Program-made: the position numbers and the translations under genes
Virus record (IMG/VR): IMGVR_UViG_3300009156_000057
Coordinates: 1 to 35,920 of that record
Origin: a virus
Strand: one strand, 5' to 3'
Length of the DNA: 35,920 nt
Notes under the pieces: generated by a model
Told to the model about the DNA's origin: nothing
Databases searched by the model: none
The model's input: the letters and a program-made list of their open reading frames with translations, nothing else
Shown here: positions 21,066-28,838 of the stretch, piece by piece
Layout of the letters: each line of letters starts with the position of its first letter
How positions within the stretch are numbered: position 1 is the stretch's first letter

Positions 21066-24000
21066 ATGGACGGTCCCTGGGAACGTTACCAGTCGGTAGG
21101 GCGCGGTGTCCCCACCGCGCCGGATGGACCGTGGACACGCTACGAGCGGCGCGGTGAGGACACCGCGCCCTACCAGGCGCCAGACTTCGCAGGTGCGCAG
21201 GCGGACATTGGTCCAGGTGGTTACAGTCCAGGCAGGGAAGCGCCAGAGGGTTTGTACAGGCCACGCGTTGCGCCAGGCCCAATCCCGGGCATTACACCGC
21301 TGTGGTTGCAGCAGATGGCGGATGATTACGGGGTCAGCCCGAAGGAAATGGCCAGTCAACTCCTCGAGGCGCAGGCCGAAGAGTTCAATGTCGGCCAGGA
21401 AGGGACGTTGCGCGCCGCCAAAACGTTCAGCGAAATGAGCGGACGCGAGCGGCGCGATACGCTCCGGCGCACGCCGTTCCTGCGCAAGCTGCTCGGTCCA
21501 CCAGCGGAGGAACGTGAGACGATGATTGAGGTGCCGGTCAGCCCGGGTGACCTGGCCAGGCAAGCCATTCGCGCCACGCAATTGCCGCCGGCAGCACAGG
21601 AAGCAATCGTGGGCGTCGCACAGCACGCGACGAAAGATTTACCACCTTCAGTCCGCGGGGTGACAACTGGGCTGGCCGAAGCTGCGGCAGGTCTGCCCGT
21701 CATCCCCGGATTGCCGCCGGTTGCCGGTCGCGTGGTGGCCGGTGGATTTGCCGGTGAACTGACCGCCCACTTGCCAGAGGCGGTTGAAGACTTGCAAGCG
21801 GCCATTGCGGAAGGGGACAGCGAACGCATCGCGCACTCGGCCACTGGACTGGGAACGCAAGTGGCGTTCGCCGTATTGGCTGGACGCCATGCGGTGAAAT
21901 CGCCAGTCAAGCCGAGTGCTGGCGAAACGTTGGCGCGTGAGTTGGAACGGGCTGAGATGGTCGAGGTAGGGCAGGGCGCTCCGCGCCCGCCGTTAGTGGA
22001 GGATGTCGGCTCGCGCGGAGCGACGAGCCCTACCAGTGAAGGTGTGCATCCCGCTTTACGTTATGCGTTGGAACGTCAATTACGCGCTGCTGTGCCCGCG
22101 AGAAGTGCACTGGCTGAAGCCCCGGCTGAACCGGCAACGTCGCAAGGTATCCCGACTCAATCACCGCAACCAGCAAGGCCGGGCTTCGTGAGGATGTATC
22201 ACGGCGGCGCTGACCCGACTGGCAAACTGAATGGGCCGCGAGATATCACTCCGGACCCGGAGTATGCCAAGGGCTACGCAGACAAAAGCGCGGCTAAAGT
22301 GTGGTACGTGGATGTTCCGGAGAACGCTCCGTACATGAAGAAAGCCTTCGAAGAGTTTGAAGGCGGTCCAAAGTCGCCTTGGATTAACACGACAGCTCCG
22401 GCTGAGATAATGAAATCTGCAAAGCCGCTGGGGCGCCGCGCCATCGCGCTCGATGACGTGGCGGCTATCGAGGCAGAGGCTGAAGCGCAGGCACAACGCC
22501 GCGCGCCGTCCGCAGGACCAGGAGCTAATGTAACTTTACCCCCTGAACCTTTAATTGTTCCCGAGACAATTAAAGAAAGTTTACAAGTCCAACCCGAACG
22601 AGCAGTATCCGAACCGGCAGTGGCGGGCGCGGAAACTATCACCGGCCCAGAAGTGCGAACAGGCACTGCAATGCCGGCGGAGCGTGAGGAACGCCCGACC
22701 CCGCCACTGTCTCAAAGGAAGCAACGCGCACCGCTCGATCGTCCGTGGGACATCATTGACGAAATCGAGGGCTCTGTCGGTGGCAAGATTGACCCTGCGC
22801 TTATCCGTGAAGCGGATCCGCACTGGCGGCCGGAGGGTGCTGCGCGTGCGCTGTTCCGTCGCGGTGGACGCGGTGCGGATCGCGTGCTCAACGACATCAC
22901 GTATGACGGTCCAAAACTGGGGCTGGCACAGGACACGCCCCTCGGTGACTTCGGCCACGCGCTGAACGCCGCGGCGCGGGCCCGTCAGGAATATCGCCGG
23001 CGGTCCAGTGCGGCGGCGCTGACGCGCGAGCAGTCCGGCGAACGTCGTGCGGCTGGCCAGGACGCGCAGTTCACAGCGAAGGTGCTGCAAGGCGAACGTC
23101 CCAAAGCGGAGCAATCCAACGTCGAGCGCGTGGAGGTGGGCGGATTGGTCGAGGGCGACACGTTCAAAGTGCAGAACCACGAGTTCAGCGTCGAGCGCAT
23201 TGGGTTCGACGAGGACGGTCGCGCCACCAGTGTCACGCTCAAGGACGGTCCCAAGTTCGGCATTCACAAGATCGGCGCGGACGAATTCATTCACATCGAC
23301 AAGGCCAGTTTGAAGACTGTGCCGCGTGAAGCCGCGGCTGAACCGTTCAGCTTTGCGCCACCGGAGAGCGTCGCTGAACAGGCGGCGCGACTGGACGCCG
23401 AGTCGAAAGTGAAAGCGGCGCGTGACCTGGAGGCCAGTCAGCGGCAGCGAATGATGGAGCAGGCGGCGCGTCCACTGGGCGGTGACCTGGGCAGTGCTGG
23501 TCAAGGTGGACTGTTCGCTGAACCTGGGCAGCAGGAGATTTTCAGACCGCCGGCGCCTCAGAAGAAACCCGGCCTCATTGCCGACACTGCGACTGAGGCC
23601 TGGGCGGATCGCACGATTGCGGAGGGACAGAAGCGCGTTTCCACCGGGCTGGACCCTGAATTGTTGGCGGCGTACGTGGTCAAGGGAGCGGCGTTGTTGG
23701 AGCGTGGCACGCGCCGGTTCGCCGATTGGTCGCAGAAGATGATTGCGGAGTATGGCGATGTCATCCGGCCGCATCTGCGGGCGATCTGGGGCGAGGCGCA
23801 GGCGTCGTTCAAGGAATTGCAAGCGCGCACCCCCTCACCCCAACCCTCTCCCCCAGTGGGGGAGAGGGTGTCAGGCGCGCAACGTCCAGGTTCCCTCTCC
23901 CCCATCGGGGGAGAGGGTCAGGGTGAGGGGGCGCGTCTCAGAAAGCTGGCCAGTCGCGCCACAACTTCTCCTGATGTGCTGACCGCACAGCAAGCGGCCA

Positions 24001-26420
24001 TTCCGGCTGACCCGGGGATGTATTACGAGCGGCAGCGTCAATTAACCGTTGCGGATCGCATTGGACGGATGTCGTCTGATGAACTGGCGGCCGTGCCATT
24101 CGTGCAGCCGGACGGCACGGAGAACATTTGGGTGGCGTCACGATTGGAGCTTTACAAACGCCTCAATGCCGCCGGCCAGTCGGATGCCGCGTATGCTGTG
24201 CTGCGCGACGCTGCCCAGCGCGGCACGGCGCTTGGCCAGCTCGTGAACCAGTTCAAGTTTCTGCGCGGCGCCACTCCCGAGGGCGTGGTGGATATGGTCG
24301 AGCAGCGCGTGACGGAGAATGGGTTGCCGCCGCTCAGTCCGAAGGACCGCATTGCCGTGCACCGTGGCGCTGAGGAAAGCATTCAGCGCAACCAGGAAGC
24401 GAAGCAGCGCGAGCGCGAATGGGAAACGGCGCCGACGGATGAGAATTTCGATGCGGTTTACGATGCGCGCAAGCAGGCCATCGAGGCCGATCGCCAGTTG
24501 CAGGAACGGATCCGGCGCATCAACCCGGCCAGTTTCTGGGACCTGCTCACGACGGTGCAGCAGGGGAACAAGCTCACCACGATTTCGCAGGGGCGCAACG
24601 TCATCGGCAATCTTTCAACGCTCTGGATGCGTGCGCCGGCGCGTGGCGTGGCGGCGGTGGTCGATGCGGTGGATTCGTTCGTGCGCAATCGCCCACGGCA
24701 AGTCATCGCTGCGCCGCACCATACCATTCCCGCGGCACTGGAGGCGGCGGGACGCGCCATTCCGCAGTCGGGCAAGATTCTCATTAACGGTGCGACTGAC
24801 TTCGAACTGAGCAAGGCCGATGCACACGTGGGGTTGCGTCCATTGAAGGCGCTCAAGAGTCTCTTCGCGGGTGAACTGCGGGGCAAGCCGGTCAGTTACT
24901 CGGCGGCGCTCGCGCTGGAGGCGTCGCCGTTCTCGTGGATTCCTGCGGCCAGTTTGCGGTTGCTGGCCGCGGCGGATCTGCCCAGTCGTGAAGCGGCCCG
25001 GGGGCGTCTCGTGGCTGAGGAATTGAAGCTGCGCGAGAAACGGTCCAACGGCGCATTCCAGGCCACGCAGAAGATCATCTCGCAGGCCATCCGCATTCCG
25101 GAACTGTTCTTCGATGAACCGACGTTGGAGCGGCTGAACCGGGAAGCGGCCGGCGCGGTGTTCAATCAACCCAACAAACTCACGAGTGCGTTGCTGCGCG
25201 GCATCCAGTCGTTGCCAGGTCCAGCACGGTTCGCGATTCGACTGGGGCTGCCGTTCATCAAGACACCGGCCAATATCATTCGCGAAGTCTACTCGTTCAC
25301 GCCGCTGAACCTGGTCGGCGCCATTCACGCGGCCAGCAAGGGCGACATCCGCGGTGCGGAGCAGGCGATTGGCCGCGTCATCGTCGGGTCGATGGTGTTG
25401 GCGGCCGGCAATTGGCTTTACCAAAAGGGATTGCTCGGTCCACCGCTCGATGCCGATGACGAACAGCAGAAGGGGCGCATCCTGAGCGGTCAAGTGCTGC
25501 CGCCGGGACACATTAATCTGAGCGGATTGCAACGCGAACTGAGCGGTGAGAGTGGCGTGTGGCAGGAAGGCGATCGCACGGCGGACGTGGTGACGCTCGG
25601 CATCGGCGGCGCGCTGTTGTGGAACGTCGCCAGTGCGCGGCGCGCGATGGAGAAACATCCTGAAGCGGGCAACGGCGTCGAGTTCGCCGCTGAGATTGTC
25701 AAGGATTCCACGCTCGCGACGCTCGGTTACGCCGTCAATCAAAGTTTCCTGAAGGGCACTGCCGATGCCCTGGACGCCATTGCCAATCAGAAATTTGACC
25801 AATGGTTTCAGGGTTACGCCGGCAGCCTGCTCGATGTGGCCACGCCGCGGCAGTTGGAGAACATCGCGCGGTCGATGCGCCAGAACGTGCCGGTGGTCGC
25901 TGGCGATTCGAACGTCAAGACGCTGGAGAACGTGTTGCGGGCGCGTCTCGGTGCGTTTGGATTCGCGGACACGTTGCCGTTGAAGCGCGACTTGTGGGGA
26001 CGGCCCATTCGCGAGACGCCCACGGGCGCGTTGCCGTGGGTGCATCAGAACTTTGACGTGAGCAAGACGCGCACGATCGCCGATGACCCGGTGAACCTGG
26101 CGCTCTATTCGCTCTGGCGCCAGACGGCGGACCCGCGCGTGTTGCCGACGCCGCCGGATGCGAATTACATTTTCCAGCGCGAACGCTTCACGCTCACCAA
26201 GGAACAGATCGGCCGTCTTCAGGAACTTACTGGTTCTGCCCGGCGCCGGCTGGCGGAGCGGGTAGTGCTCGCGCCTGGCTTCCAACGCGCCAGCACGGAG
26301 GGACAAATTGCGATGCTGCAAGCGGCTTACGAATACGGCGCCAAGGTGGGCAACATGCGCTTTGGTTTTGAACGCCACGGACAATTGCAGGAACGCCAGA
26401 AACCAGCGGGATTTAAGTGA
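21066..26420 (+). CDS. giant polyvalent-type internal protein
   Basis: A 1784-residue protein, the largest gene here. It begins DGPWERYQ and repeats DGPWTRYE around a palindrome. Residues about 374-470 (RMYHGGADPTGKL, PDPEYAKGYADKSAAKVWYV) look like an ADP-ribosyltransferase-type domain of polyvalent proteins. About 690-760 (GDTFKVQNHEFSVERIGFD) looks SH3-like. About 850-915 (GAALLERGTRRFADWSQKMI) is a helical block common in such proteins. From about 1260 to the end, large helical regions include IKTPANIIREVYSFTPLNL and a hydrophobic stretch IGRVIVGSMVLAAGNWLY, reminiscent of large polyvalent-protein associated domains. Such proteins are thought to be packaged and ejected into the host. Five or more palindromes are read in frame. 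Domain names are from memory of the families. Confidence 0.6.
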   Translation: MDGPWERYQSVGRGVPTAPDGPWTRYERRGEDTAPYQAPDFAGAQADIGPGGYSPGREAPEGLYRPRVAPGPIPGITPLWLQQMADDYGVSPKEMASQLLEAQAEEFNVGQEGTLRAAKTFSEMSGRERRDTLRRTPFLRKLLGPPAEERETMIEVPVSPGDLARQAIRATQLPPAAQEAIVGVAQHATKDLPPSVRGVTTGLAEAAAGLPVIPGLPPVAGRVVAGGFAGELTAHLPEAVEDLQAAIAEGDSERIAHSATGLGTQVAFAVLAGRHAVKSPVKPSAGETLARELERAEMVEVGQGAPRPPLVEDVGSRGATSPTSEGVHPALRYALERQLRAAVPARSALAEAPAEPATSQGIPTQSPQPARPGFVRMYHGGADPTGKLNGPRDITPDPEYAKGYADKSAAKVWYVDVPENAPYMKKAFEEFEGGPKSPWINTTAPAEIMKSAKPLGRRAIALDDVAAIEAEAEAQAQRRAPSAGPGANVTLPPEPLIVPETIKESLQVQPERAVSEPAVAGAETITGPEVRTGTAMPAEREERPTPPLSQRKQRAPLDRPWDIIDEIEGSVGGKIDPALIREADPHWRPEGAARALFRRGGRGADRVLNDITYDGPKLGLAQDTPLGDFGHALNAAARARQEYRRRSSAAALTREQSGERRAAGQDAQFTAKVLQGERPKAEQSNVERVEVGGLVEGDTFKVQNHEFSVERIGFDEDGRATSVTLKDGPKFGIHKIGADEFIHIDKASLKTVPREAAAEPFSFAPPESVAEQAARLDAESKVKAARDLEASQRQRMMEQAARPLGGDLGSAGQGGLFAEPGQQEIFRPPAPQKKPGLIADTATEAWADRTIAEGQKRVSTGLDPELLAAYVVKGAALLERGTRRFADWSQKMIAEYGDVIRPHLRAIWGEAQASFKELQARTPSPQPSPPVGERVSGAQRPGSLSPIGGEGQGEGARLRKLASRATTSPDVLTAQQAAIPADPGMYYERQRQLTVADRIGRMSSDELAAVPFVQPDGTENIWVASRLELYKRLNAAGQSDAAYAVLRDAAQRGTALGQLVNQFKFLRGATPEGVVDMVEQRVTENGLPPLSPKDRIAVHRGAEESIQRNQEAKQREREWETAPTDENFDAVYDARKQAIEADRQLQERIRRINPASFWDLLTTVQQGNKLTTISQGRNVIGNLSTLWMRAPARGVAAVVDAVDSFVRNRPRQVIAAPHHTIPAALEAAGRAIPQSGKILINGATDFELSKADAHVGLRPLKALKSLFAGELRGKPVSYSAALALEASPFSWIPAASLRLLAAADLPSREAARGRLVAEELKLREKRSNGAFQATQKIISQAIRIPELFFDEPTLERLNREAAGAVFNQPNKLTSALLRGIQSLPGPARFAIRLGLPFIKTPANIIREVYSFTPLNLVGAIHAASKGDIRGAEQAIGRVIVGSMVLAAGNWLYQKGLLGPPLDADDEQQKGRILSGQVLPPGHINLSGLQRELSGESGVWQEGDRTADVVTLGIGGALLWNVASARRAMEKHPEAGNGVEFAAEIVKDSTLATLGYAVNQSFLKGTADALDAIANQKFDQWFQGYAGSLLDVATPRQLENIARSMRQNVPVVAGDSNVKTLENVLRARLGAFGFADTLPLKRDLWGRPIRETPTGALPWVHQNFDVSKTRTIADDPVNLALYSLWRQTADPRVLPTPPDANYIFQRERFTLTKEQIGRLQELTGSARRRLAERVVLAPGFQRASTEGQIAMLQAAYEYGAKVGNMRFGFERHGQLQERQKPAGFK
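21095..21174 (+). repeat. inverted pair of family C palindromes
   Basis: Copy one (21095-21121) is GGTAGGGCGCGGTG then TCCCCACCGCGCC. Copy two (21146-21174) is its mirror: GGCGCGGTGAGGACACCGCG then CCCTACC. Between them lies a duplicated version of the gene's first codons (DGPWTRYE after DGPWERYQ). Confidence 0.8.
21965..22034 (+). repeat. family C half-elements flanking a 20-base spacer
   Basis: GGTAGGGCAGGGCGCTCCGC at the left and GGCTCGCGCGGAGCGACGAG then CCCTACC at the right. The ends face each other, as in 12835-12897. In frame as VGQGAPRPP...SRGATSPTS. Confidence 0.75.
22504..22519 (-). repeat. family B unit, reverse orientation
   Basis: CGCCGTCCGCAGGACC, the exact reverse complement of the 16-base family B unit, in frame as APSAGPG within the polyvalent protein. 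Confidence 0.75.
23830..23931 (+). repeat. inverted pair of family A palindromes
   Basis: Copy one (23830-23869) has CCCCTCACCCCAACCCTCTC to the left of its centre. Copy two (23893-23931) is in the opposite orientation, ending GGGTCAGGGTGAGGGGG. Together they make a palindrome of about 100 bases read as TPSPQPSPPVGERV and SLSPIGGEGQGEGAR in the giant protein, just after the helical block. Confidence 0.85.
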
Positions 26421-26707
26421 TGACACCACTGCCCACCTGGCTGGCGATGCTGATTGTCTTTGGCGGCGGCCTGCTCGTTATCTACGTCATAGCCGTCCCA
26501 CTGGTCCCATGGCTGGACAGGGAACGGAAACCGAAGGTAGGGCGCGGTGTCCCCACCGCGCCGCCGCAGGACCGCAGTCCGCACGACAAGTGGTCCGGCC
26601 ACTGCTACCGATGTGGCGCCCTCGTGGATCCGAAAGTGGCCGTCAGCCTCCATCGAGCCGGGAAGCCTCCGCAATACTTCTGCCCCGACTGCCGGCCACG
26701 GTTTTAA
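26420..26707 (+). CDS. small membrane protein with zinc ribbon
   Basis: A 95-residue protein. The ATG at 26420 shares its A with the TGA of the giant gene; a GTG at 26417 is possible. The N-terminus is a membrane span (LAMLIVFGGGLLVIYVIAV). A family C palindrome adds KVGRGVPTAPP in frame at 26536-26562. The C-terminus has two CxxC pairs (CYRCG and CPDC), a zinc-ribbon pattern. It would be inner-membrane bound with a cytosolic zinc module. It is the last rightward late gene; its end overlaps the minus-strand gene by 65 bases. Confidence 0.55.
   Translation: MTPLPTWLAMLIVFGGGLLVIYVIAVPLVPWLDRERKPKVGRGVPTAPPQDRSPHDKWSGHCYRCGALVDPKVAVSLHRAGKPPQYFCPDCRPRF
26536..26562 (+). repeat. family C palindrome in membrane/zinc protein gene
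   Basis: GGTAGGGCGCGGTG, then TCCCCACCGCGCC, identical to the copy at 21095-21121. It lies exactly between the membrane span and the zinc ribbon. Confidence 0.8.
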
Positions 26708-27020
26708 TGAACGCCTCGGCGCGTTGGGCGGCGGTGCAGTGATAGACCCAATGGTCACAAGGCAACGCGCCAGGAATCGGTTGCAACTCTTTCAGCGCCC
26801 AATAGAAATCGCTAGCTTGGTCAACATTGAGCATCTTCTCCGCCTCGTGCATCGCGTTCAGATCGTTGAGGTAGTCGGGCAGTGTGCCCGTGAACACGCG
26901 GCCGACTTCATCGCCCCGCTGGTAGACATCCCATGACTCGCCTTGCGGGTTTGTAATTCTGCGGGCGAATTTCCACCCGCACGCCTTCGCAATCTCGATT
27001 CGCTTTTCTTCTGGTGTCAT
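26643..27020 (-). CDS. conserved small phage protein
   Basis: A 125-residue minus-strand protein starting MTPEEKRIEIAKACGW. The core TLPDYLNDLNAMHEAEKML followed by HCTAAQRAEAFIKT is a recurrent arrangement in small phage proteins of unknown function: an asparagine-rich helix and a terminal HCTAxxRAEA block. The last ~20 residues (GSRGRSIAEASRLDGG) are antisense to the zinc ribbon of the convergent gene and look less natural, so the original stop may have been lost. No enzyme motif. Confidence 0.6.
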   Translation of the reverse strand: MTPEEKRIEIAKACGWKFARRITNPQGESWDVYQRGDEVGRVFTGTLPDYLNDLNAMHEAEKMLNVDQASDFYWALKELQPIPGALPCDHWVYHCTAAQRAEAFIKTVAGSRGRSIAEASRLDGG

Positions 27021-27053
27021 AAATCTTTCCGTGGCCTCACGTGGCCAACTTGG

Positions 27054-27245
27054 TTACTGACTGGATACGGCATTGGATACTAACCGCCGTGTCCGCATCT
27101 GTCCACGCCTGTCCGCACCCGACAACCGTCCAGCCCGCCTCAACCCCTGCTCCCCCAACCACTTCCCACGCGCCGCCGCTCCAACCCACTGCGCCACAAT
27201 CCCCCTCTCCTCCCGGTCGAATTGGCATTTGCCCTGATCCTTCAT
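27054..27245 (-). CDS. doubtful small basic protein
   Basis: A 63-residue minus-strand frame, MKDQGKCQFDREERG then IVAQWVGAAARGKWLGEQG. Codon use is like that of the surrounding genes up to about residue 45, but the C-terminus (RTRRLVSNAVSSQ) is made from the tandem repeats of this region. No recognisable domain and no good ribosome site. It may be a real small regulator or chance. Confidence 0.28.
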   Translation of the reverse strand: MKDQGKCQFDREERGIVAQWVGAAARGKWLGEQGLRRAGRLSGADRRGQMRTRRLVSNAVSSQ

Positions 27246-27331
27246 CGGCTCGAATTTGGGGTGGCGGCGTTGGGGATGAGTGGGTTAGGCGATGGCGGCG
27301 GCGGCGGATACGGGGTTGGATACTGGGTCCG

Positions 27332-27532
27332 TCATGCCGTGGCCAGTTTGGAATTGAGGCTGGTGAGTTCGACGCTGATTTTCTCTGCGGCGCAGAGGGA
27401 GCAGCGGCTGGCCCAGTCGAAGATGCGAACGTATTTGCTGCGCTTTGGACGAACGCCCGACGGCTCTCACGTCGTTCTGGTGTCCGCGCCGTACGCGTCG
27501 CGTCCCGTGAATTGTGGGTCACTGCCGGCCAG
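27332..27532 (-). pseudogene. gene remnant interrupted by TGA
   Basis: Read on the minus strand this frame gives LAGSDPQFTGRDAYGADTRT, a TGA at 27467-27469, then EPSGVRPKRSKYVRI, FDWASRCSLCAAEKISVELT and SLNSKLATA. Both halves are protein-like and in the same frame, with a CxxC pair and a helical end, while other frames look random. There is no ATG in front (a CTG follows an upstream TAA). I read it as an inactivated small zinc-binding protein; readthrough cannot be excluded. Confidence 0.4.
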
Positions 27533-27615
27533 TATTTAGTGTGAACACGGCGTCCCGGCTGTCGTTGTAGTACTGAGCGTGCCGGATACTTGCCACAACC
27601 AAGGCCGTGTAAAGG

Positions 27616-27718
27616 TGGTGAGCACGGCTGGCCTCGAACCAGCATCGCCCCGCGACAGGGCGTTACCGCGCCGGGTTGCAATCCCGACGGGCGCGTCTGC
27701 CAACTTCGCCACGTGCTC
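27616..27718 (-). tRNA. oversized tRNA-like gene with encoded CCA (TGC anticodon by position)
   Basis: On the minus strand a 7-bp acceptor stem GAGCACG/CGTGCTC closes perfectly, followed by A and an encoded CCA (27616-27618). The T arm is GCTGG-TTCGAGG-CCAGC, the D arm GCG-AAGTTGGCAGA-CGC (GUUGGCAGA as in leucine tRNAs), and the anticodon arm TCGGG-ATTGCAA-CCCGG would place TGC (Ala). But five bases instead of one separate D and anticodon arms, and the variable region is 27 bases with its own CGCCC/GGGCG hairpin, giving 100 bases without CCA. It is either a novel class II-like tRNA or a decayed one. Its 5' end overlaps the stop of the upstream gene. Confidence 0.6.
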
Positions 27719-28214
27719 AAAGTTTTACTCCATCCTTCCACCACGTTATCGCGGCGGTTGGGTTCGCCCGAAACAGCCGGTGCGGGCTGTCGCCCATCAT
27801 CACCAGCTTGTAACCGTCCGTCACGTAAACCGCGACGCGATCTGGCTTGTGGTCCACCTGTCCCGGTAACGCGATGCCGTCCTTGCAGGCGCGCTTGACG
27901 TAGTTCGGCATGGCGAGAAACGGGCAGACCTGAACCGCGTACTCGGCGCACTCGACGTGCGACGGCGCGTCGCTGAATATTCGGTTCTCGACCGACAGCG
28001 GCCCGCCGACGAACGCCATCTTGCCGATCAGTGGCATGCCGCAGACCCAGCACAGTTGCTCACGGATGGCCCTGCGCAGCTTGAGCTGGTCCGACATAGA
28101 GAACTCCGGCTGACCCATCCGGATCGGCGCGAAGAACGGGACCGGGAATCCGCGCTCGTCCTTCGGCAGCGCCGCGATCATGGACGGCATCGGGACTGAT
28201 GGGTTTGCTTTCAT
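27717..28214 (-). CDS. conserved phage protein, cysteine-rich
   Basis: A 165-residue minus-strand protein. Opening MIAALPKDERGFPVPFFAP and then QLCWVCGMPLIGKMAFVGGP plus SHVECAEYAVQVCPFL form a pattern of Cys and His (CWVCG...HVEC...C) that should bind zinc. The same order is common in a family of phage and actinobacterial small proteins of unknown function. A C-terminal ITWWKDGVKL follows. Its ATG overlaps the stop of the 40-residue membrane gene, and its TGA overlaps the tRNA-like gene. Confidence 0.6.
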   Translation of the reverse strand: MKANPSVPMPSMIAALPKDERGFPVPFFAPIRMGQPEFSMSDQLKLRRAIREQLCWVCGMPLIGKMAFVGGPLSVENRIFSDAPSHVECAEYAVQVCPFLAMPNYVKRACKDGIALPGQVDHKPDRVAVYVTDGYKLVMMGDSPHRLFRANPTAAITWWKDGVKL

Positions 28215-28333
28215 CGCTGTTTCAGCAGATCGCTGGCGCGCCGTTCCGGAGCCAGCACCAGCCGCGCGGCGCTGGCAAACAGAGTGATGACATGAATGGC
28301 GATGAAAACTGCCAGCAGTATGTTTGCGATCAT
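28211..28333 (-). CDS. 40-residue single-span membrane protein
   Basis: A short minus-strand gene: MIANILLAVFIAIHVITLFA forms a membrane span, followed by a basic tail (ARLVLAPERRASDLLKQR). It is too short for most gene finders but fits its place exactly: its ATG overlaps the TGA of the upstream gene and its TGA overlaps the ATG of the downstream gene (both ATGA). This double coupling supports it as a real gene. Function unknown. Confidence 0.6.
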   Translation of the reverse strand: MIANILLAVFIAIHVITLFASAARLVLAPERRASDLLKQR

Positions 28334-28680
28334 TTTGGCTCCGTTAATTTGGTAGCCAGCCAGTCTGAAATCTGTTCTTCGGTAATCTCCCAGTTCTCAA
28401 CCGGCAGCTTGGCGATCACGTCGAACTTGAATTCTTGGTAATTGCCCGGCTTCATCAACACCACGTCCCACTTGTCCTCGCTCTTGTCCCAGTCGAAGCC
28501 GCAGTCCTTCCACTCGCGGCACTTGTCGCCGTCCATCTTGCTGTCGCACATGGGGCACAGCGCCGGGGGTGCCAGCGGACCGTAAACGTCGCAGAGGATC
28601 GCCAGCGCTAGCTGCGCCGGGCCGGAGCCGCCGTAACCCCACTCGAAACCGGTCGGGCTGTGGTTCCGCACGTCTAGCAT
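28330..28680 (-). CDS. DUF6166-like protein with zinc-knuckle insert
   Basis: A 116-residue minus-strand protein. NHSPTGFEWGYGGSGPAQLA followed by LAILCDVYG, and later YQEFKFDVIAKLPVENWEIT with a final SDWLATKL, match the pattern of the DUF6166 family of phage and plasmid proteins. Between the two halves lies a cysteine-rich insert (CPMCDSKMDGDKCREWKDC) that looks zinc-binding and is extra to the family as I know it. Molecular role unknown. Coupled to both neighbours by overlaps. Confidence 0.6.
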   Translation of the reverse strand: MLDVRNHSPTGFEWGYGGSGPAQLALAILCDVYGPLAPPALCPMCDSKMDGDKCREWKDCGFDWDKSEDKWDVVLMKPGNYQEFKFDVIAKLPVENWEITEEQISDWLATKLTEPK

Positions 28681-28838
28681 CAGCGGGAGCGGATCGATTC
28701 GCCGGTCGGGCCCGGCACAATGGCGACGGGTTTAACTAGGGTGCCGTCGAACTGGCGCTTGTCTTGGGCGTACCAGTCTGCCATATCGACGATGCCAACG
28801 AAGCCGAAGCCAATGGGAATTTCTGCGGCGGTTTTCAT
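28680..28838 (-). CDS. 52-residue hypothetical protein
   Basis: A minus-strand gene starting MKTAAEIPIGFGFVGIVDMA. It is acidic to neutral with one aromatic segment (DWYAQDKRQFDG). The start is set by the ATG that overlaps the stop of the upstream gene; longer versions would run into that gene. Its TGA overlaps the next ATG (TGATG). No family recognised. Confidence 0.5.
   Translation of the reverse strand: MKTAAEIPIGFGFVGIVDMADWYAQDKRQFDGTLVKPVAIVPGPTGESIRSR

Larger units (their letters stand above)
27021..27615. other. degenerate region between small genes and the tRNA-like gene
   Basis: About 600 bases with no strong gene. It contains repeats of GTCCGCNTCTGTCC-type units (about 27089-27120) and GGATACGGCATTGGATACT and its relative GGATACGGGGTTGGATACTG (about 27061 and 27307). 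It also holds a weak 63-codon minus frame and a gene remnant with an internal TGA, both listed separately. The picture is of decayed early genes. Confidence 0.5.

Noticed and set aside
24615-26429. 604-codon minus-strand frame opposite the giant protein
   Set aside because: Same type of antisense shadow: Arg/Gln-rich, no motif, no ribosome site, while the plus frame is continuous and domain-like.
27120-27230. Possible second tRNA 5' half (GGGGGATTGTGGCGCAGTGG on the minus strand)
   Set aside because: The start looks like an acceptor plus D arm, but no matching 3' acceptor strand or T arm follows within 100 bases.
27037-28053. 338-codon minus-strand frame
   Set aside because: It runs through the tRNA-like gene and is out of frame with the conserved zinc-type protein at 27717-28214; the translation is low-complexity.
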